This document shows, piece after piece, positions 15,659-24,350 of a stretch of 64,000 nt of DNA. Each line of letters starts with the position of its first letter. Within the stretch, counting starts at the first letter, position 1. Source of the stretch: Microbacteriaceae bacterium (GTDB lineage: Bacteria; Actinomycetota; Actinomycetes; Actinomycetales; Microbacteriaceae); assembly GCA_025464975.1 (NCBI GenBank), contig JAODMT010000021.1, positions 1 through 64,000 of the forward strand. The letters are read 5' to 3'. Both the position numbers and the translations under genes were made by a program. The notes under the pieces were generated by a model that did no database searches, was not told where the DNA came from, and was given only the letters and a program-made list of their open reading frames with translations.

Positions 15659-17143
15659 ATGCACGTCGACCAATCAGTGACCCCCCTGCCGATCGATCTT
15701 GCCAGGGCGGGTGTCCGGGACATTGCGGCCGGTCTTCGGGCGGGTGATTTCACCTCGGTACAACTCACCGCCGCCTATCTCCAGCGCATCGCCGAGATCA
15801 GCGACGGAGGGCCACGGCTGAATTCCGTGCGAGCGATCAACGATGCCGCGCTCAGCGACGCCGCGGAGCGCGACCGAGAGCGGGCCTCGTGCCTCACGGA
15901 CCTCGGGCCGCTGCACGGCGTGCCGATTCTTCTCAAGGACAACATCGACGTCGCCGGGATGCCGACCACGGGCGGATCGCTCGCGCTCGAGCACTCCCGG
16001 CCGCGAGCCGATTCTCCGGTGGCGTCAGCCTTGCGGCGGGCGGGTGCGGTACTCCTCGGCAAGACCAATCTCACCGAGTTCGCCAACTACATGACCACCG
16101 GCATGGCCAACGGCTACAGTTCGCTCGGCGGGCAGGTGCTCAATCCGTACGACGCGAGCCTGACCACGAGCGGGTCGAGCGCCGGCTCCGGCTCGGCCGC
16201 GGCCACCGCGCTCGCCGCCGCGACGGTGGGCACCGAGACGTTCGGCTCCATCCTGTCTCCGGCCCTCGCCAATTCCCTCGTCGGGGTCAAACCCACCGTC
16301 GGGCTCGTGAGTCGCACGGGCATCATCCCCATCTCCGGCACCCAAGACACCGCCGGGCCGATGACACGCTGGGTCTACGACGCGGCCGCGCTGCTCACCG
16401 CGATGACCGGCATCGACCCGGAGGACCCCGCCACCGCCGCCAATCCACTCCTCGGAACCGACTTCGTCGCCGCGCTGTCCCCGACAGCGCTCTCCGGTGC
16501 GCGGCTTGGCTTCGTCGCGGACGCGGGCGACGAGGTGTACACCCGCTCTCTCGCCCTGCTGCAGAGCCGGGGCGCGACGCTGGTGCCGGTGACCGTGCCG
16601 GAGCCGCTGACGCCGCGGTTCCTGAGCTTCGAACTGCGCCGCGATCTCAACGCCTACCTCGCCCGCATCCACAGCACTCCTGCGGTTGGTGCGGCAACGG
16701 ACGGCCAGGCAAGGACCCTCGCCGAGATCATCGACTTCAACGAGAGGCACGCGGATGTCGCTCTCAAGTACGGCCAGAAACTGCTGATCGAGTCGCAAGA
16801 GATCGACCTGGATGACCCCGGCACCGCCGCCCACTACGCCCAGGTTCGAGCGTCGAGCGTCAACGAGAGCCGGACCATCGTCGACACCCTATTGAGGGAG
16901 AACGGGATCGAGGCGATCGTCTCCAACTCCACCACGGTGCACCTTGGCGCGCGCGCCTGCTACCCCTCCGTCGTGGTGCCGGCTGGCTACCTCAGCGCGG
17001 GGCGTAAGCCCGCCGGACTGCTCTTTCTCGGCACGGCCTGGTCCGAGGCGACGCTGCTCGCACTCGCCTACGACTTCGAGCAGGCCGCGGGCACCTGGCG
17101 AGCGCCGGAGGAGATGAATCCCTCGCTGTTCCGCCGCCGCTGA
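15659..17143 (+). CDS. amidase signature enzyme (peptide-amidase-like)
   Basis: This 494-residue amidase hydrolyses a C-N amide bond with a Ser-cisSer-Lys triad. The lysine is Lys93 in PILLKDNIDV, the glycine/serine-rich stretch is TSGSSAGSGSAAA around residues 170-182 (cis-serine about 173) and the nucleophile is Ser197 in GTETFGSI. ATG 15659 follows AGGTGAGG. The order and spacing fit stand-alone amidases rather than GatA, because no gatB/gatC is nearby. Full-length and intact. It may act on a C-terminal amide or an aryl amide; substrate unknown. Confidence 0.85.
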   Translation: MHVDQSVTPLPIDLARAGVRDIAAGLRAGDFTSVQLTAAYLQRIAEISDGGPRLNSVRAINDAALSDAAERDRERASCLTDLGPLHGVPILLKDNIDVAGMPTTGGSLALEHSRPRADSPVASALRRAGAVLLGKTNLTEFANYMTTGMANGYSSLGGQVLNPYDASLTTSGSSAGSGSAAATALAAATVGTETFGSILSPALANSLVGVKPTVGLVSRTGIIPISGTQDTAGPMTRWVYDAAALLTAMTGIDPEDPATAANPLLGTDFVAALSPTALSGARLGFVADAGDEVYTRSLALLQSRGATLVPVTVPEPLTPRFLSFELRRDLNAYLARIHSTPAVGAATDGQARTLAEIIDFNERHADVALKYGQKLLIESQEIDLDDPGTAAHYAQVRASSVNESRTIVDTLLRENGIEAIVSNSTTVHLGARACYPSVVVPAGYLSAGRKPAGLLFLGTAWSEATLLALAYDFEQAAGTWRAPEEMNPSLFRRR

Positions 17144-17152
17144 GACTCTTTT

Positions 17153-17272
17153 CTATGCGGCCGAGTCGCCGGGCCAGTCCCCCATGAGGAGGTCGCTGAT
17201 GTCGATGGGCTGCGTGGGGGGAAGGTCAATCGCTGCCGGGTCGATCGTGTGCTCGTGATTATTGTGCATCAT
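17153..17272 (-). CDS. possible 39-residue small protein
   Basis: A short frame begins with two ATGs (17272, 17269) after a GGGGGT ribosome-binding-like sequence 6 nt upstream and ends in TAG. The product is hydrophilic and His/Asn-rich at the start (MMHNNHEHTID), then Pro/Asp-rich, ending LLMGDWPGDSAA. It has no signal peptide or cysteines. It lies downstream of, and in the same direction as, the YeiH-type exporter gene and is separated from it by an inverted repeat. It could be a leader or secreted peptide, a RiPP-like precursor, or a chance frame; I recognise no family. Confidence 0.35.
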   Translation of the reverse strand: MMHNNHEHTIDPAAIDLPPTQPIDISDLLMGDWPGDSAA

Positions 17273-17292
17273 TGCATTACCCCCAATTTGTG

Positions 17293-17377
17293 CCCTGTGA
17301 CTCAGGTATTTCGACAATATTCCTGAAGCTGAGAATGCCCATGAGCATCTGCTGGGAGTTCCCCCTGACTCACAGGG
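17293..17377. repeat. long-arm inverted repeat between exporter and small ORF
   Basis: CCCTGTGACTCAGG (17293-17306) pairs with CCTGACTCACAGGG (17364-17377) with one mismatch in 14. The right arm covers the exporter's stop codon. Inside, TCAGG (17302-17306) can alternatively pair with CCTGA (17322-17326). This suggests a terminator or alternative RNA structures between the exporter gene and the small downstream frame. Confidence 0.5.
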
Positions 17378-18431
17378 TTCCGGTAGCGAGTTGAATGAGG
17401 AGACTCGTTACTGCGACGAGAACCCAGAGAATTCCGCCGAGGAGGAGCGGGCGGGCACCGGCCTTGCGGAGGGTGGAGAGCCGGGTCGAGAATCCGATTC
17501 CGGTGAGCGCCATGGTAATCATGAACACGCCGAGGGCGCTCAGCGTCGGATGCCACGAGACCGGGATGAGGCCGACCGTGTCGAGGGCGCTCGCGACGAG
17601 AAATCCGATGATGAAGAGCGGAACGATCCTCTTCCACGGCACTCGTCGCCGGGCCGTCTCGCCTCCGGCCGCCGCATCCTTCCTGGACTGCACCGCGGCG
17701 AGCACGATCGAGATCGGGATGATCATCAGGGTGCGGGTCAGCTTGACGACGACCGCGTACGCTCCGGCGCTCGCCCCGAATGTGTAGGCCGCGGCAACGA
17801 CCGATGAGGTGTCGTTGATCGCGGTTCCCGCCCACAGCCCGAAGGCGTGCTGTGACAGCCCGAGCAGGTGACCGATCATCGGAAACAGCAGCACCGCCGC
17901 GATGTTGAAAGTGAAGATCGTGCCGATGGCGTAGGCAACTTCGGCGTCGGCGGCCCCGATCACCGCAGTTGTCGCGGCGATGGCTGAGGCGCCGCAGATT
18001 CCGGTGCCGACGCCGATCAGGGTGCGGATGTCGCCGTTGACCCGGAGCATCCGGCCGACCAGCCAGGCGCCAACCAGGGCCACCGCGAGGGTGCCGAGCA
18101 TCACGGGAAGCGAGGACAGACCGACGCTGAGCACCTGGGTCAGGGACAGACCGGTGCCGAGGATGACGATGCTTGCCTGCAGAACTCGCTTGCCCGCAAA
18201 CTTCGTTCCCGCTTCCAGAACGGTGCCCGGACGGATGACGCTCGCAAGGATCGCACCGATAATGATGCCGAAGACCGGGCCGCCGACGATGGGAACCAGC
18301 GACCCGAGGAACATTGCCACCGCCGAAATCACGAGCACGACTGCGAGGCCCGGCCAGAGTCCAAGCACCCGACTCGCTCGGGATGGTCCGGGGGGCGGTG
18401 AGAGCGGTGCCGCCTCTAATTCGCTTGTCAT
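17370..18431 (-). CDS. YeiH-family putative sulfate exporter
   Basis: This 353-residue polytopic membrane protein of the YeiH/UPF0324 family has about ten hydrophobic segments. Family-typical stretches are GPVFGIIIGAILAS, LQASIVILGTGLSLTQVLSVG, GIGTGICGASAIAATT-like VGTGICGASAIAATTAVIGA, and LWAGTAINDTSSVVAAAYTFG. Family members are annotated as sulfate or sulfonate exporters on limited evidence. It is divergent from a LysR regulator, the same arrangement as yeiH/yeiE-type pairs, and the shared intergenic region contains a LysR-type palindrome. Confidence 0.85.
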   Translation of the reverse strand: MTSELEAAPLSPPPGPSRASRVLGLWPGLAVVLVISAVAMFLGSLVPIVGGPVFGIIIGAILASVIRPGTVLEAGTKFAGKRVLQASIVILGTGLSLTQVLSVGLSSLPVMLGTLAVALVGAWLVGRMLRVNGDIRTLIGVGTGICGASAIAATTAVIGAADAEVAYAIGTIFTFNIAAVLLFPMIGHLLGLSQHAFGLWAGTAINDTSSVVAAAYTFGASAGAYAVVVKLTRTLMIIPISIVLAAVQSRKDAAAGGETARRRVPWKRIVPLFIIGFLVASALDTVGLIPVSWHPTLSALGVFMITMALTGIGFSTRLSTLRKAGARPLLLGGILWVLVAVTSLLIQLATGTL

Positions 18432-18509
18432 CGTGTTCCTTCTTCTGATACCGCTGTCGATTCGACTGCGTGTTCAACTGTCGCGCAGATCCGCCCGACC
18501 CGGGTAGAC

Positions 18510-18550
18510 GGCAACCGCCGATGGGGTCATAGGGTTGCCCTATGGCAACC
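18510..18550. promoter_or_regulatory. LysR-type operator cluster overlapping the regulator start
   Basis: CATAGGGTTGCCCTATG (18528-18544) is a perfect palindrome with the LysR T-N11-A spacing, and its last three bases are the LysR start codon. An overlapping palindrome GGTTGCC-CTAT-GGCAACC spans 18533-18550, and a further GGCAACC lies at 18510-18516. This repeated motif set suggests strong autoregulation and control of the divergent exporter. Confidence 0.7.
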
Positions 18551-19474
18551 CCCGGCGAGCATCTCCCTGATCTCGATTCCCTCTCCCTGCTGCTCGCGGT
18601 CGAGGAGACCGGAAGCGTCGGTGCGGCCGCCCGGAGATTCTCCATCAGTCAGCCCGCTGCGAGTGCGCGCTTGCGTAACCTCGAGCAGCAGCTTCGAGTG
18701 GTTCTCCTCGAGCGCCGGACCACCGGGTCGACCCTGACCGCGGGCGGCCGAGTGGTGGTCGAGTGGGCGCGGCCGCTGGTTCGCGCCGGGGCGGAGTTCG
18801 GTCGTAACGTCGACGCGCTGGTCGGTGACCGTGACGACAGGCTGCGTGTCGCGGCATCCCTCACCGTTGCCGACTACCTCATGCCGGCCTGGCTTATCGC
18901 CCTGCACTCCGCGCTGCCGGATGTCTCGGTGTCGCTGCAGCCGGGGAACTCGGAGAAAGTGACCGAGCTGGTGCTGGCCGGAGACGCCGAGCTCGGATTC
19001 GTTGAGGGACCGCACGCCCCGAATGAGGTGCGCTCGTGGACGGTCGGGCACGACGAACTCGTTCTCGTCGTTGGCCCATCACATCCGTGGGCGCGCCGCT
19101 CCGAACCGATCGGGGCCGCCGAACTGGCGATCGGATCCCTGGTGCTGCGGGAGCCGGCATCCGGCACACGACAGGTTCTCGATCTCGCGCTTCTCGCCCA
19201 CGGCCTGAGAGTCCGGCCGGCGATGGAGCTCGGGTCGACCACCGCAATCAAGCACGCCCTCACCGGCGGGCAGAATGCGTCGCTGCTCAGCCGCCTGAGC
19301 GTCACGGATGATCTGGCAAGCGGCACGCTCGTGTCCCTCGCCACCCCGGGGCTCGACCTCACGCGGGTATTTCGCGCAATTTGGCTCGGCGCCAAGGTGC
19401 CGTCGGGGGCGGCCGGCGCTCTGCTCGCGATCAGCCTGCGTGCGTCGATCCCGTCGTCGGGAGCCGGCAGCTAG
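18542..19474 (+). CDS. LysR-family transcriptional regulator
   Basis: This 310-residue regulator has a LysR helix-turn-helix at about residues 15-75 (SLLLAVEETGSVGAAARRFS, ISQPAASARLRNLEQQLRVV, then LLERR...LTAGG). A type 2 periplasmic-binding fold follows for effector sensing. It is divergent from the YeiH-type exporter gene, which is its likely target, as in many yeiH/lysR pairs. The start codon is embedded in a palindrome, so binding could block translation-region transcription as well as initiation. The effector is unknown; sulfur oxyanions or sulfonates are plausible from the exporter family. Confidence 0.88.
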   Translation: MATPGEHLPDLDSLSLLLAVEETGSVGAAARRFSISQPAASARLRNLEQQLRVVLLERRTTGSTLTAGGRVVVEWARPLVRAGAEFGRNVDALVGDRDDRLRVAASLTVADYLMPAWLIALHSALPDVSVSLQPGNSEKVTELVLAGDAELGFVEGPHAPNEVRSWTVGHDELVLVVGPSHPWARRSEPIGAAELAIGSLVLREPASGTRQVLDLALLAHGLRVRPAMELGSTTAIKHALTGGQNASLLSRLSVTDDLASGTLVSLATPGLDLTRVFRAIWLGAKVPSGAAGALLAISLRASIPSSGAGS

Positions 19475-19516
19475 TCGGCCGGAAGCCACGCGCTGCGGTG
19501 GGCGGGCAGGCGCCGG

Positions 19517-19568
19517 CGTTAGGGAGTCGTTAGGGAATTCGGGCTGGCCGTAAGGAAGTCGTGAGCAA
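19517..19568 (+). promoter_or_regulatory. KdpE-type direct-repeat array
   Basis: CGTTAGGGA occurs at 19517 and 19528, with CGTAAGGAA at 19549 and CGTGAGCAA at 19560. Successive starts are 11, 21 and 11 bp apart, so all lie on one DNA face with one degenerate unit between. Direct repeats at about 11 bp are typical of OmpR/PhoB-family response regulators such as KdpE. A -10-like TATCTACT follows at 19592. This is the likely osmotic/K+-responsive promoter of the kdp operon. Confidence 0.65.
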
Positions 19569-19689
19569 CCCGATTCGCCGCTGATAACGGGTATCTACTG
19601 ATCTGCTGTGCCCGACGAATCGCTGATTCGACAGGGTGCCGGGGGCCATGCGGGCCGCCGAAGTCAACAGTTCGGATGGAGAAACTCCT

Positions 19690-19773
19690 GTGCTCGATCT
19701 TGTGTATGTCCTCGTCGCGATCGCCGTGTTCGCGGTGATCGGCGTCGTTGCCTGGGGGGTCGAGAAGCTGTGA
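19690..19773 (+). CDS. small single-span membrane peptide preceding kdpF
   Basis: A 27-residue frame starts at GTG 19690 after GGAG (19677-19681 region) and ends in TGA overlapping the kdpF start as GTGA. Residues 3-22 ([20 protein letters not shown]) form one hydrophobic helix, followed by GVEKL. The overlap with kdpF and good ribosome-binding site argue that it is translated. Similar short membrane frames precede kdpF in other actinobacteria as far as I recall, but its function is unknown; it may be a second KdpF-like accessory subunit. Confidence 0.6.
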   Translation: MLDLVYVLVAIAVFAVIGVVAWGVEKL

Positions 19774-19859
19774 TCGTCATCACCATCTTCGCCGCTGTGC
19801 TCGCCGTCGCCGCTCTCGCCTACCTCGTGTACGCGCTCGTGAAACCGGAGCGCTTCTGA
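19770..19859 (+). CDS. kdpF: K+-transporting ATPase subunit KdpF
   Basis: This 29-residue hydrophobic peptide (start GTG 19770) has one transmembrane helix ([20 protein letters not shown]) and the typical KdpF C-terminus ALVKPERF. KdpF stabilises the KdpABC complex, acting like a lipid-like subunit. Its TGA overlaps the kdpA ATG by one base (TGATG), giving tight coupling. Confidence 0.85.
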   Translation: MIVITIFAAVLAVAALAYLVYALVKPERF

Positions 19860-21532
19860 TGACGGTGCTATTCGGCATTCTCCAAATCCTCACCCTCGTC
19901 GTGATCCTTGCCCTGATCCACCGCCCACTGGGCGACTACATGGCCCGGGTCTACACGAGCGGCAAGAACCTCAAGGTCGAGCGGATGTTCTACCGCCTGA
20001 TCGGCGTCGACTCCGCTTCTGAACAGTCCTGGCGTTCGTACCTCCGAAGCGTCCTGGTGTTCTCCCTCGTCGGTGTGCTCTTCGTCTACGCGATTCAGCG
20101 GGCCCAGGCCGTGCTGCCGTACTCGCTCGGCTTCCCGGCGATTCCGCAGGGCCTGTCGTTCAACACCGCGGTCTCCTTCGTCACCAACACGGACTGGCAG
20201 TCCTACTCCCCGGACGTGACGATGGGCTACACCGTGCAGCTCGCCGGGCTTGTGGTGCAGAACTTCGTCTCGGCCGCGGTCGGCATCGCCGTCGCGATCA
20301 CCCTCGTTCGGGGCTTCGCTCGCCGCAATTCCGGCACGATCGGAAACTTCTGGGTCGACCTCACCCGCGGCGTTCTTCGCTTGCTGCTTCCCGGCGCGAT
20401 CATCGCGTCGATCGTGTTGATCATCGGCGGGGTCATCCAGAACTTCAACGGATTCACCGACGTGACGACGATCACCGGCGCGACCCAGCATTTGCCGGGC
20501 GGCCCGGTTGCCTCCCAAGAGGCGATCAAGGAATTCGGCACCAACGGTGGAGGGTTCTTCAACGTGAACTCCGCGCACCCGTTCGAGAACCCGACGGCGT
20601 GGACGAACCTGTTCGAGATCGTGCTGATGCTCGCCATCCCGTTCTCCCTGCCGCGCACCTTCGGCAGGATGGTCGGCGACAGCCGGCAGGGCAGGGCGAT
20701 TCTCGCGGTCATGGCCTCGATCTTCGCGGTGTCGCTCACCGCTCTCACCCTGTTCGAGGCGCTCGGCGGTGGCACCGCAACGAGTCTTGCCGGCGCGGCG
20801 ATGGAGGGCAAGGAAGACCGGTTCGGCATCTGGGGCTCCACCCTGTTCGCGACCTCGACGACGCTCACCTCGACCGGTGCCGTCAACTCGATGCACGACT
20901 CCTTCACCTCACTCGGCGGCATGATGACACTGCTCAACATGATGCTCGGCGAGATCGCGCCGGGCGGAACGGGATCGGGCCTGTACGGGATGCTGATCCT
21001 CGCCGTGATCACGGTGTTCATCGCCGGGCTTCTGGTCGGTCGCACTCCCGAATACCTCGGAAAGAAGATCGGGCCGCGAGAGATCAAGCTCGCAAGCATT
21101 TACATCCTGATCACCCCGACCCTCGCGCTCGCCGGAACGGCACTGAGTTTCGCGATTCCCGCGGTGCGCGCCGACGTCGAGAAGACGTCGATCTGGAACC
21201 CCGGGCTGCACGGCCTGTCGGAGGTGCTGTACGCGTTCACCTCCGCGGCGAACAACAACGGGTCGGCGTTTGCCGGTCTCACAGCCAACACCCCGTGGTT
21301 CAACACCGCGCTCGGCGTGGTGATGGTGTTCGGTCGCTTCCTGCCGATCGTATTCGTGTTGGCCCTCGCGGGCTCGCTTGCCCGCCAGGAAAAGATCCCG
21401 GCCACCACGGGAACCCTGCCAACCTACAGGCCGCAGTTTGTCGGCCTGCTCATCGGAGTGGCCGTCATCGTGACCGCGCTCACTTACTTCCCTGTTTTGG
21501 CGCTCGGACCGCTAGCTGAAGGGCTGCACTAG
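19859..21532 (+). CDS. kdpA: K+-transporting ATPase subunit KdpA
   Basis: This 557-residue channel-like subunit binds and conducts K+ in the Kdp P-type ATPase. About ten membrane segments are visible. Selectivity-filter-type motifs are [21 protein letters not shown] near residue 225 and [12 protein letters not shown] near residue 465. ATG 19859 overlaps the kdpF stop; the upstream frame belongs to kdpF. Normal length and order for kdpFABC. Confidence 0.97.
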   Translation: MTVLFGILQILTLVVILALIHRPLGDYMARVYTSGKNLKVERMFYRLIGVDSASEQSWRSYLRSVLVFSLVGVLFVYAIQRAQAVLPYSLGFPAIPQGLSFNTAVSFVTNTDWQSYSPDVTMGYTVQLAGLVVQNFVSAAVGIAVAITLVRGFARRNSGTIGNFWVDLTRGVLRLLLPGAIIASIVLIIGGVIQNFNGFTDVTTITGATQHLPGGPVASQEAIKEFGTNGGGFFNVNSAHPFENPTAWTNLFEIVLMLAIPFSLPRTFGRMVGDSRQGRAILAVMASIFAVSLTALTLFEALGGGTATSLAGAAMEGKEDRFGIWGSTLFATSTTLTSTGAVNSMHDSFTSLGGMMTLLNMMLGEIAPGGTGSGLYGMLILAVITVFIAGLLVGRTPEYLGKKIGPREIKLASIYILITPTLALAGTALSFAIPAVRADVEKTSIWNPGLHGLSEVLYAFTSAANNNGSAFAGLTANTPWFNTALGVVMVFGRFLPIVFVLALAGSLARQEKIPATTGTLPTYRPQFVGLLIGVAVIVTALTYFPVLALGPLAEGLH

Positions 21533-21535
21533 ACC

Positions 21536-23698
21536 ATGTCAACACTCACCCCAATTCCCACCGCGGATCAGACGCCGGCAGCATTAAGCGACGGCTCACC
21601 GAAGACGAGCGCATTCACTCTTGCGCAACTCGTCGCCGCACTGCCCGGAGCGTTCCGCAAGCTCAGCCCGCGGCAAATGTGGCACAACCCCGTCATGTTC
21701 ATCGTGGAGATCGGCGCTGCCTTCACCACGCTGATCGCGATCGTCGAGCCGATCATCGGCGGAACCCAGGTCTCCGGCGCAAGCGTCGTTCCGGGATCCT
21801 TCACCTGGGGAATCGCCGTCTGGCTGTGGCTCACCGTGATCTTCGCCAACCTCGCCGAGTCGGTTGCCGAGGGCCGCGGAAAGGCGCAGGCGGAGAGTCT
21901 GCGGGCAACCCGCACGAGCACGATGGCCAACCGGGTCGACTCGTACGACGAGGTGGGGGATGGCGCGGCCGAACGTGCCGGGACATCGCCGGTCTCCTCG
22001 GCCGATCTGACGCTCGGCGACGTCGTCGTGATCGTCGCGGGGGAGCTGGTCCCCGGCGACGGCGACATCATCTGGGGCATCGCGTCAGTCGACGAGTCGG
22101 CCATCACCGGTGAGTCGGCGCCCGTCATCCGCGAGTCCGGAGGGGATCGCAGTGCGGTGACCGGAGGAACCCGGGTGCTGTCGGACCGAATCGTCGTTCG
22201 CATCACGAGCAAGCCGGGCGAGACCTTCGTCGACCGGATGATCCGACTGGTCGAGGGCGCCTCGCGCCAGAAGACCCCGAATGAGATCGCGCTGAACATC
22301 CTGCTTGCGAGTCTGACGATCGTCTTCGTCGTCGTCGTGCTCACCCTCAACCCGATCGCCGGCTACTCGAACGCGGCCGTCAGCATCCCGGTGCTCATCG
22401 CGCTTCTGGTCTGCCTCATCCCGACCACGATCGGTGCGCTGCTCTCCGCGATCGGCATCGCCGGGATGGACCGGCTCGTTCAACGCAATGTGCTCGCGAT
22501 GTCCGGCCGGGCGGTCGAGGCCGCCGGCGACGTGACGACCCTGCTGCTCGACAAGACCGGAACCATCACCTACGGAAACCGTCAGGCCGCCGAATTCACC
22601 GCACTGAGCGGGGTGCCGGCCGACGAACTGGTCCGGGCCGCCGCGGTGTCCTCGCTCAGCGACCCGACCCCGGAGGGCAAGTCGATAGTCGACCTCGCCG
22701 GTGTACAGGGACTCAGCCTCGACGGTCTGCCGAGCGGTGAGATCGTGCCGTTCACCGCGCAGACCCGCATGAGCGGGCTCGACCTGCCGGACGGATCTCA
22801 GATTCGCAAGGGCGCCGGCTCCGCCGTGATCGCGTGGGTCGAGGAAGCCGGTCGGCTCGGCAGCCAGGAACTGGCAGAACTGGACGAGTCGATCGAGAGG
22901 ATCTCCAACGCCGGCGGGACACCGCTCGTCGTCGCGACCAAGTCCTCGGTCGGAACCGCTCGCGTTCTCGGAGTCGTCTACCTCAAGGACATCGTGAAGA
23001 CCGGACTCAAGGAGCGGTTCGCCGAGCTGCGGCTCATGGGCATCCGAACGGTCATGATCACCGGCGACAACCCCCTGACGGCGCGGGCGATCGCGGCGGA
23101 GGCCGGAGTGGATGACTTCCTCGCCGAAGCCACTCCGGAGGACAAGCTCGCGCTGATCCGCAAGGAGCAGGAGGGCGGAAGCCTGGTCGCGATGACCGGG
23201 GACGGAACCAACGACGCCCCCGCCCTCGCCCAGGCCGACGTCGGAGTCGCGATGAACACCGGCACTTCGGCGGCCAAGGAGGCCGGCAACATGGTCGATC
23301 TCGATTCCGACCCGACCAAGCTCATCGACATCGTGCGAATCGGCAAGCAACTGCTGATCACGCGCGGAGCCCTGACGACCTTCTCGATCGCGAACGACGT
23401 GGCCAAGTACTTCGCCATAATCCCGGCGATGTTCGCCGGGGTATTCCCCGGGCTGGCGGTGCTGAACATCATGCGGCTGCACACGCCGGCATCCGCCATC
23501 CTGTCGGCGATCATCTTCAACGCGGTCATCATCGTGATCCTGATCCCGCTCGCCCTGCGCGGCGTGAACTACCGCGCGAGTTCCGTGTCGAGCATCCTCA
23601 CCCGCAACATCCTCATCTACGGCGTCGGCGGAATCGTCGCCCCGTTCATCGGAATCAAGCTGATCGACCTCGTCGTCAGTCTTCTTCCCGGCTTCTAA
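21536..23698 (+). CDS. kdpB: K+-transporting ATPase ATP-binding subunit KdpB
   Basis: This 720-residue P-type ATPase catalytic subunit has the phosphorylation motif DKTGT with Asp339. The actuator-domain motif ITGES, the nucleotide-domain regions, and the hinge [20 protein letters not shown] are all present. About seven membrane segments are visible. It starts 3 nt after kdpA. It hydrolyses ATP to drive K+ uptake through KdpA. Intact and of normal length. Confidence 0.97.
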   Translation: MSTLTPIPTADQTPAALSDGSPKTSAFTLAQLVAALPGAFRKLSPRQMWHNPVMFIVEIGAAFTTLIAIVEPIIGGTQVSGASVVPGSFTWGIAVWLWLTVIFANLAESVAEGRGKAQAESLRATRTSTMANRVDSYDEVGDGAAERAGTSPVSSADLTLGDVVVIVAGELVPGDGDIIWGIASVDESAITGESAPVIRESGGDRSAVTGGTRVLSDRIVVRITSKPGETFVDRMIRLVEGASRQKTPNEIALNILLASLTIVFVVVVLTLNPIAGYSNAAVSIPVLIALLVCLIPTTIGALLSAIGIAGMDRLVQRNVLAMSGRAVEAAGDVTTLLLDKTGTITYGNRQAAEFTALSGVPADELVRAAAVSSLSDPTPEGKSIVDLAGVQGLSLDGLPSGEIVPFTAQTRMSGLDLPDGSQIRKGAGSAVIAWVEEAGRLGSQELAELDESIERISNAGGTPLVVATKSSVGTARVLGVVYLKDIVKTGLKERFAELRLMGIRTVMITGDNPLTARAIAAEAGVDDFLAEATPEDKLALIRKEQEGGSLVAMTGDGTNDAPALAQADVGVAMNTGTSAAKEAGNMVDLDSDPTKLIDIVRIGKQLLITRGALTTFSIANDVAKYFAIIPAMFAGVFPGLAVLNIMRLHTPASAILSAIIFNAVIIVILIPLALRGVNYRASSVSSILTRNILIYGVGGIVAPFIGIKLIDLVVSLLPGF

Positions 23699-23738
23699 CC
23701 ACTCAGATTTCACAAGATTTCACAAGGGAAAGAAAACT

Positions 23739-24347
23739 ATGAGTTCACCACGAACAGCGGTTCGCCAGTACTGGGTGGCCGTGCGGGCGATGTTGATCTT
23801 CACCGCCGTGCTCGGGATCGGCTACACCGCCGCGATCACCGGAATCGGGCAGCTCGTGCTGCCCGTGCAGTCCAACGGGTCGACAGTGAAGGTCGACAAC
23901 CAGGTGGTCGGTTCCAACCTCATCGGTCAGAGCTTCACCGACAAGAAGGGCAAGGCGCTTCCGCAGTGGTTCCAGTCCCGTCCCTCGGCGGCCGGGACCG
24001 GGTACGACGCGTCGGCTTCGAGCGGCAGCAACTACGGTCCGGAGAACAAGGACCTCATCGCCGCGATCAAGGAGCGGAAGGCCGCAATCGCAAAGCTCGA
24101 CGGCGTCTCGCCGGCACGCATCCCCGCCGATGCCGTCACCGCCTCGGGTTCGGGTCTCGACCCGGACATCAGCCCGACGTACGCGCTCGAGCAGGTGAAC
24201 CGAGTCGCAACGACGCGCGGGTTGTCGGAAGCCTCCGTTCGCTCGCTCGTCGACGCGCAAATACAGGCGCCCGAGCTCGGATACCTCGGCCAGTCGACGG
24301 TGAACGTGCTCGACCTCAACATCGCGCTCGCCAACCTGAAGGGCTAG
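23739..24347 (+). CDS. kdpC: K+-transporting ATPase subunit KdpC
   Basis: This 202-residue subunit has one N-terminal membrane helix (residues about 15-38) and an extracytoplasmic domain with GQSFTDKKGKALPQWFQSRPSA and GSGLDPDISPTYALEQVNRVA, both family hallmarks. KdpC stabilises the complex and may aid ATP or K+ binding. The 40-nt gap after kdpB contains the tandem duplication AGATTTCACA x2 (23705-23724), then AAGGGAAAG as ribosome-binding site. Confidence 0.96.
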   Translation: MSSPRTAVRQYWVAVRAMLIFTAVLGIGYTAAITGIGQLVLPVQSNGSTVKVDNQVVGSNLIGQSFTDKKGKALPQWFQSRPSAAGTGYDASASSGSNYGPENKDLIAAIKERKAAIAKLDGVSPARIPADAVTASGSGLDPDISPTYALEQVNRVATTRGLSEASVRSLVDAQIQAPELGYLGQSTVNVLDLNIALANLKG

Positions 24348-24350
24348 AAA

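Noticed and set aside
22085-23713. Open minus-strand frame of 542 codons
   Set aside because: Antisense to kdpB, which is unmistakable; composition rich in Arg/Gly/Asp without domains.
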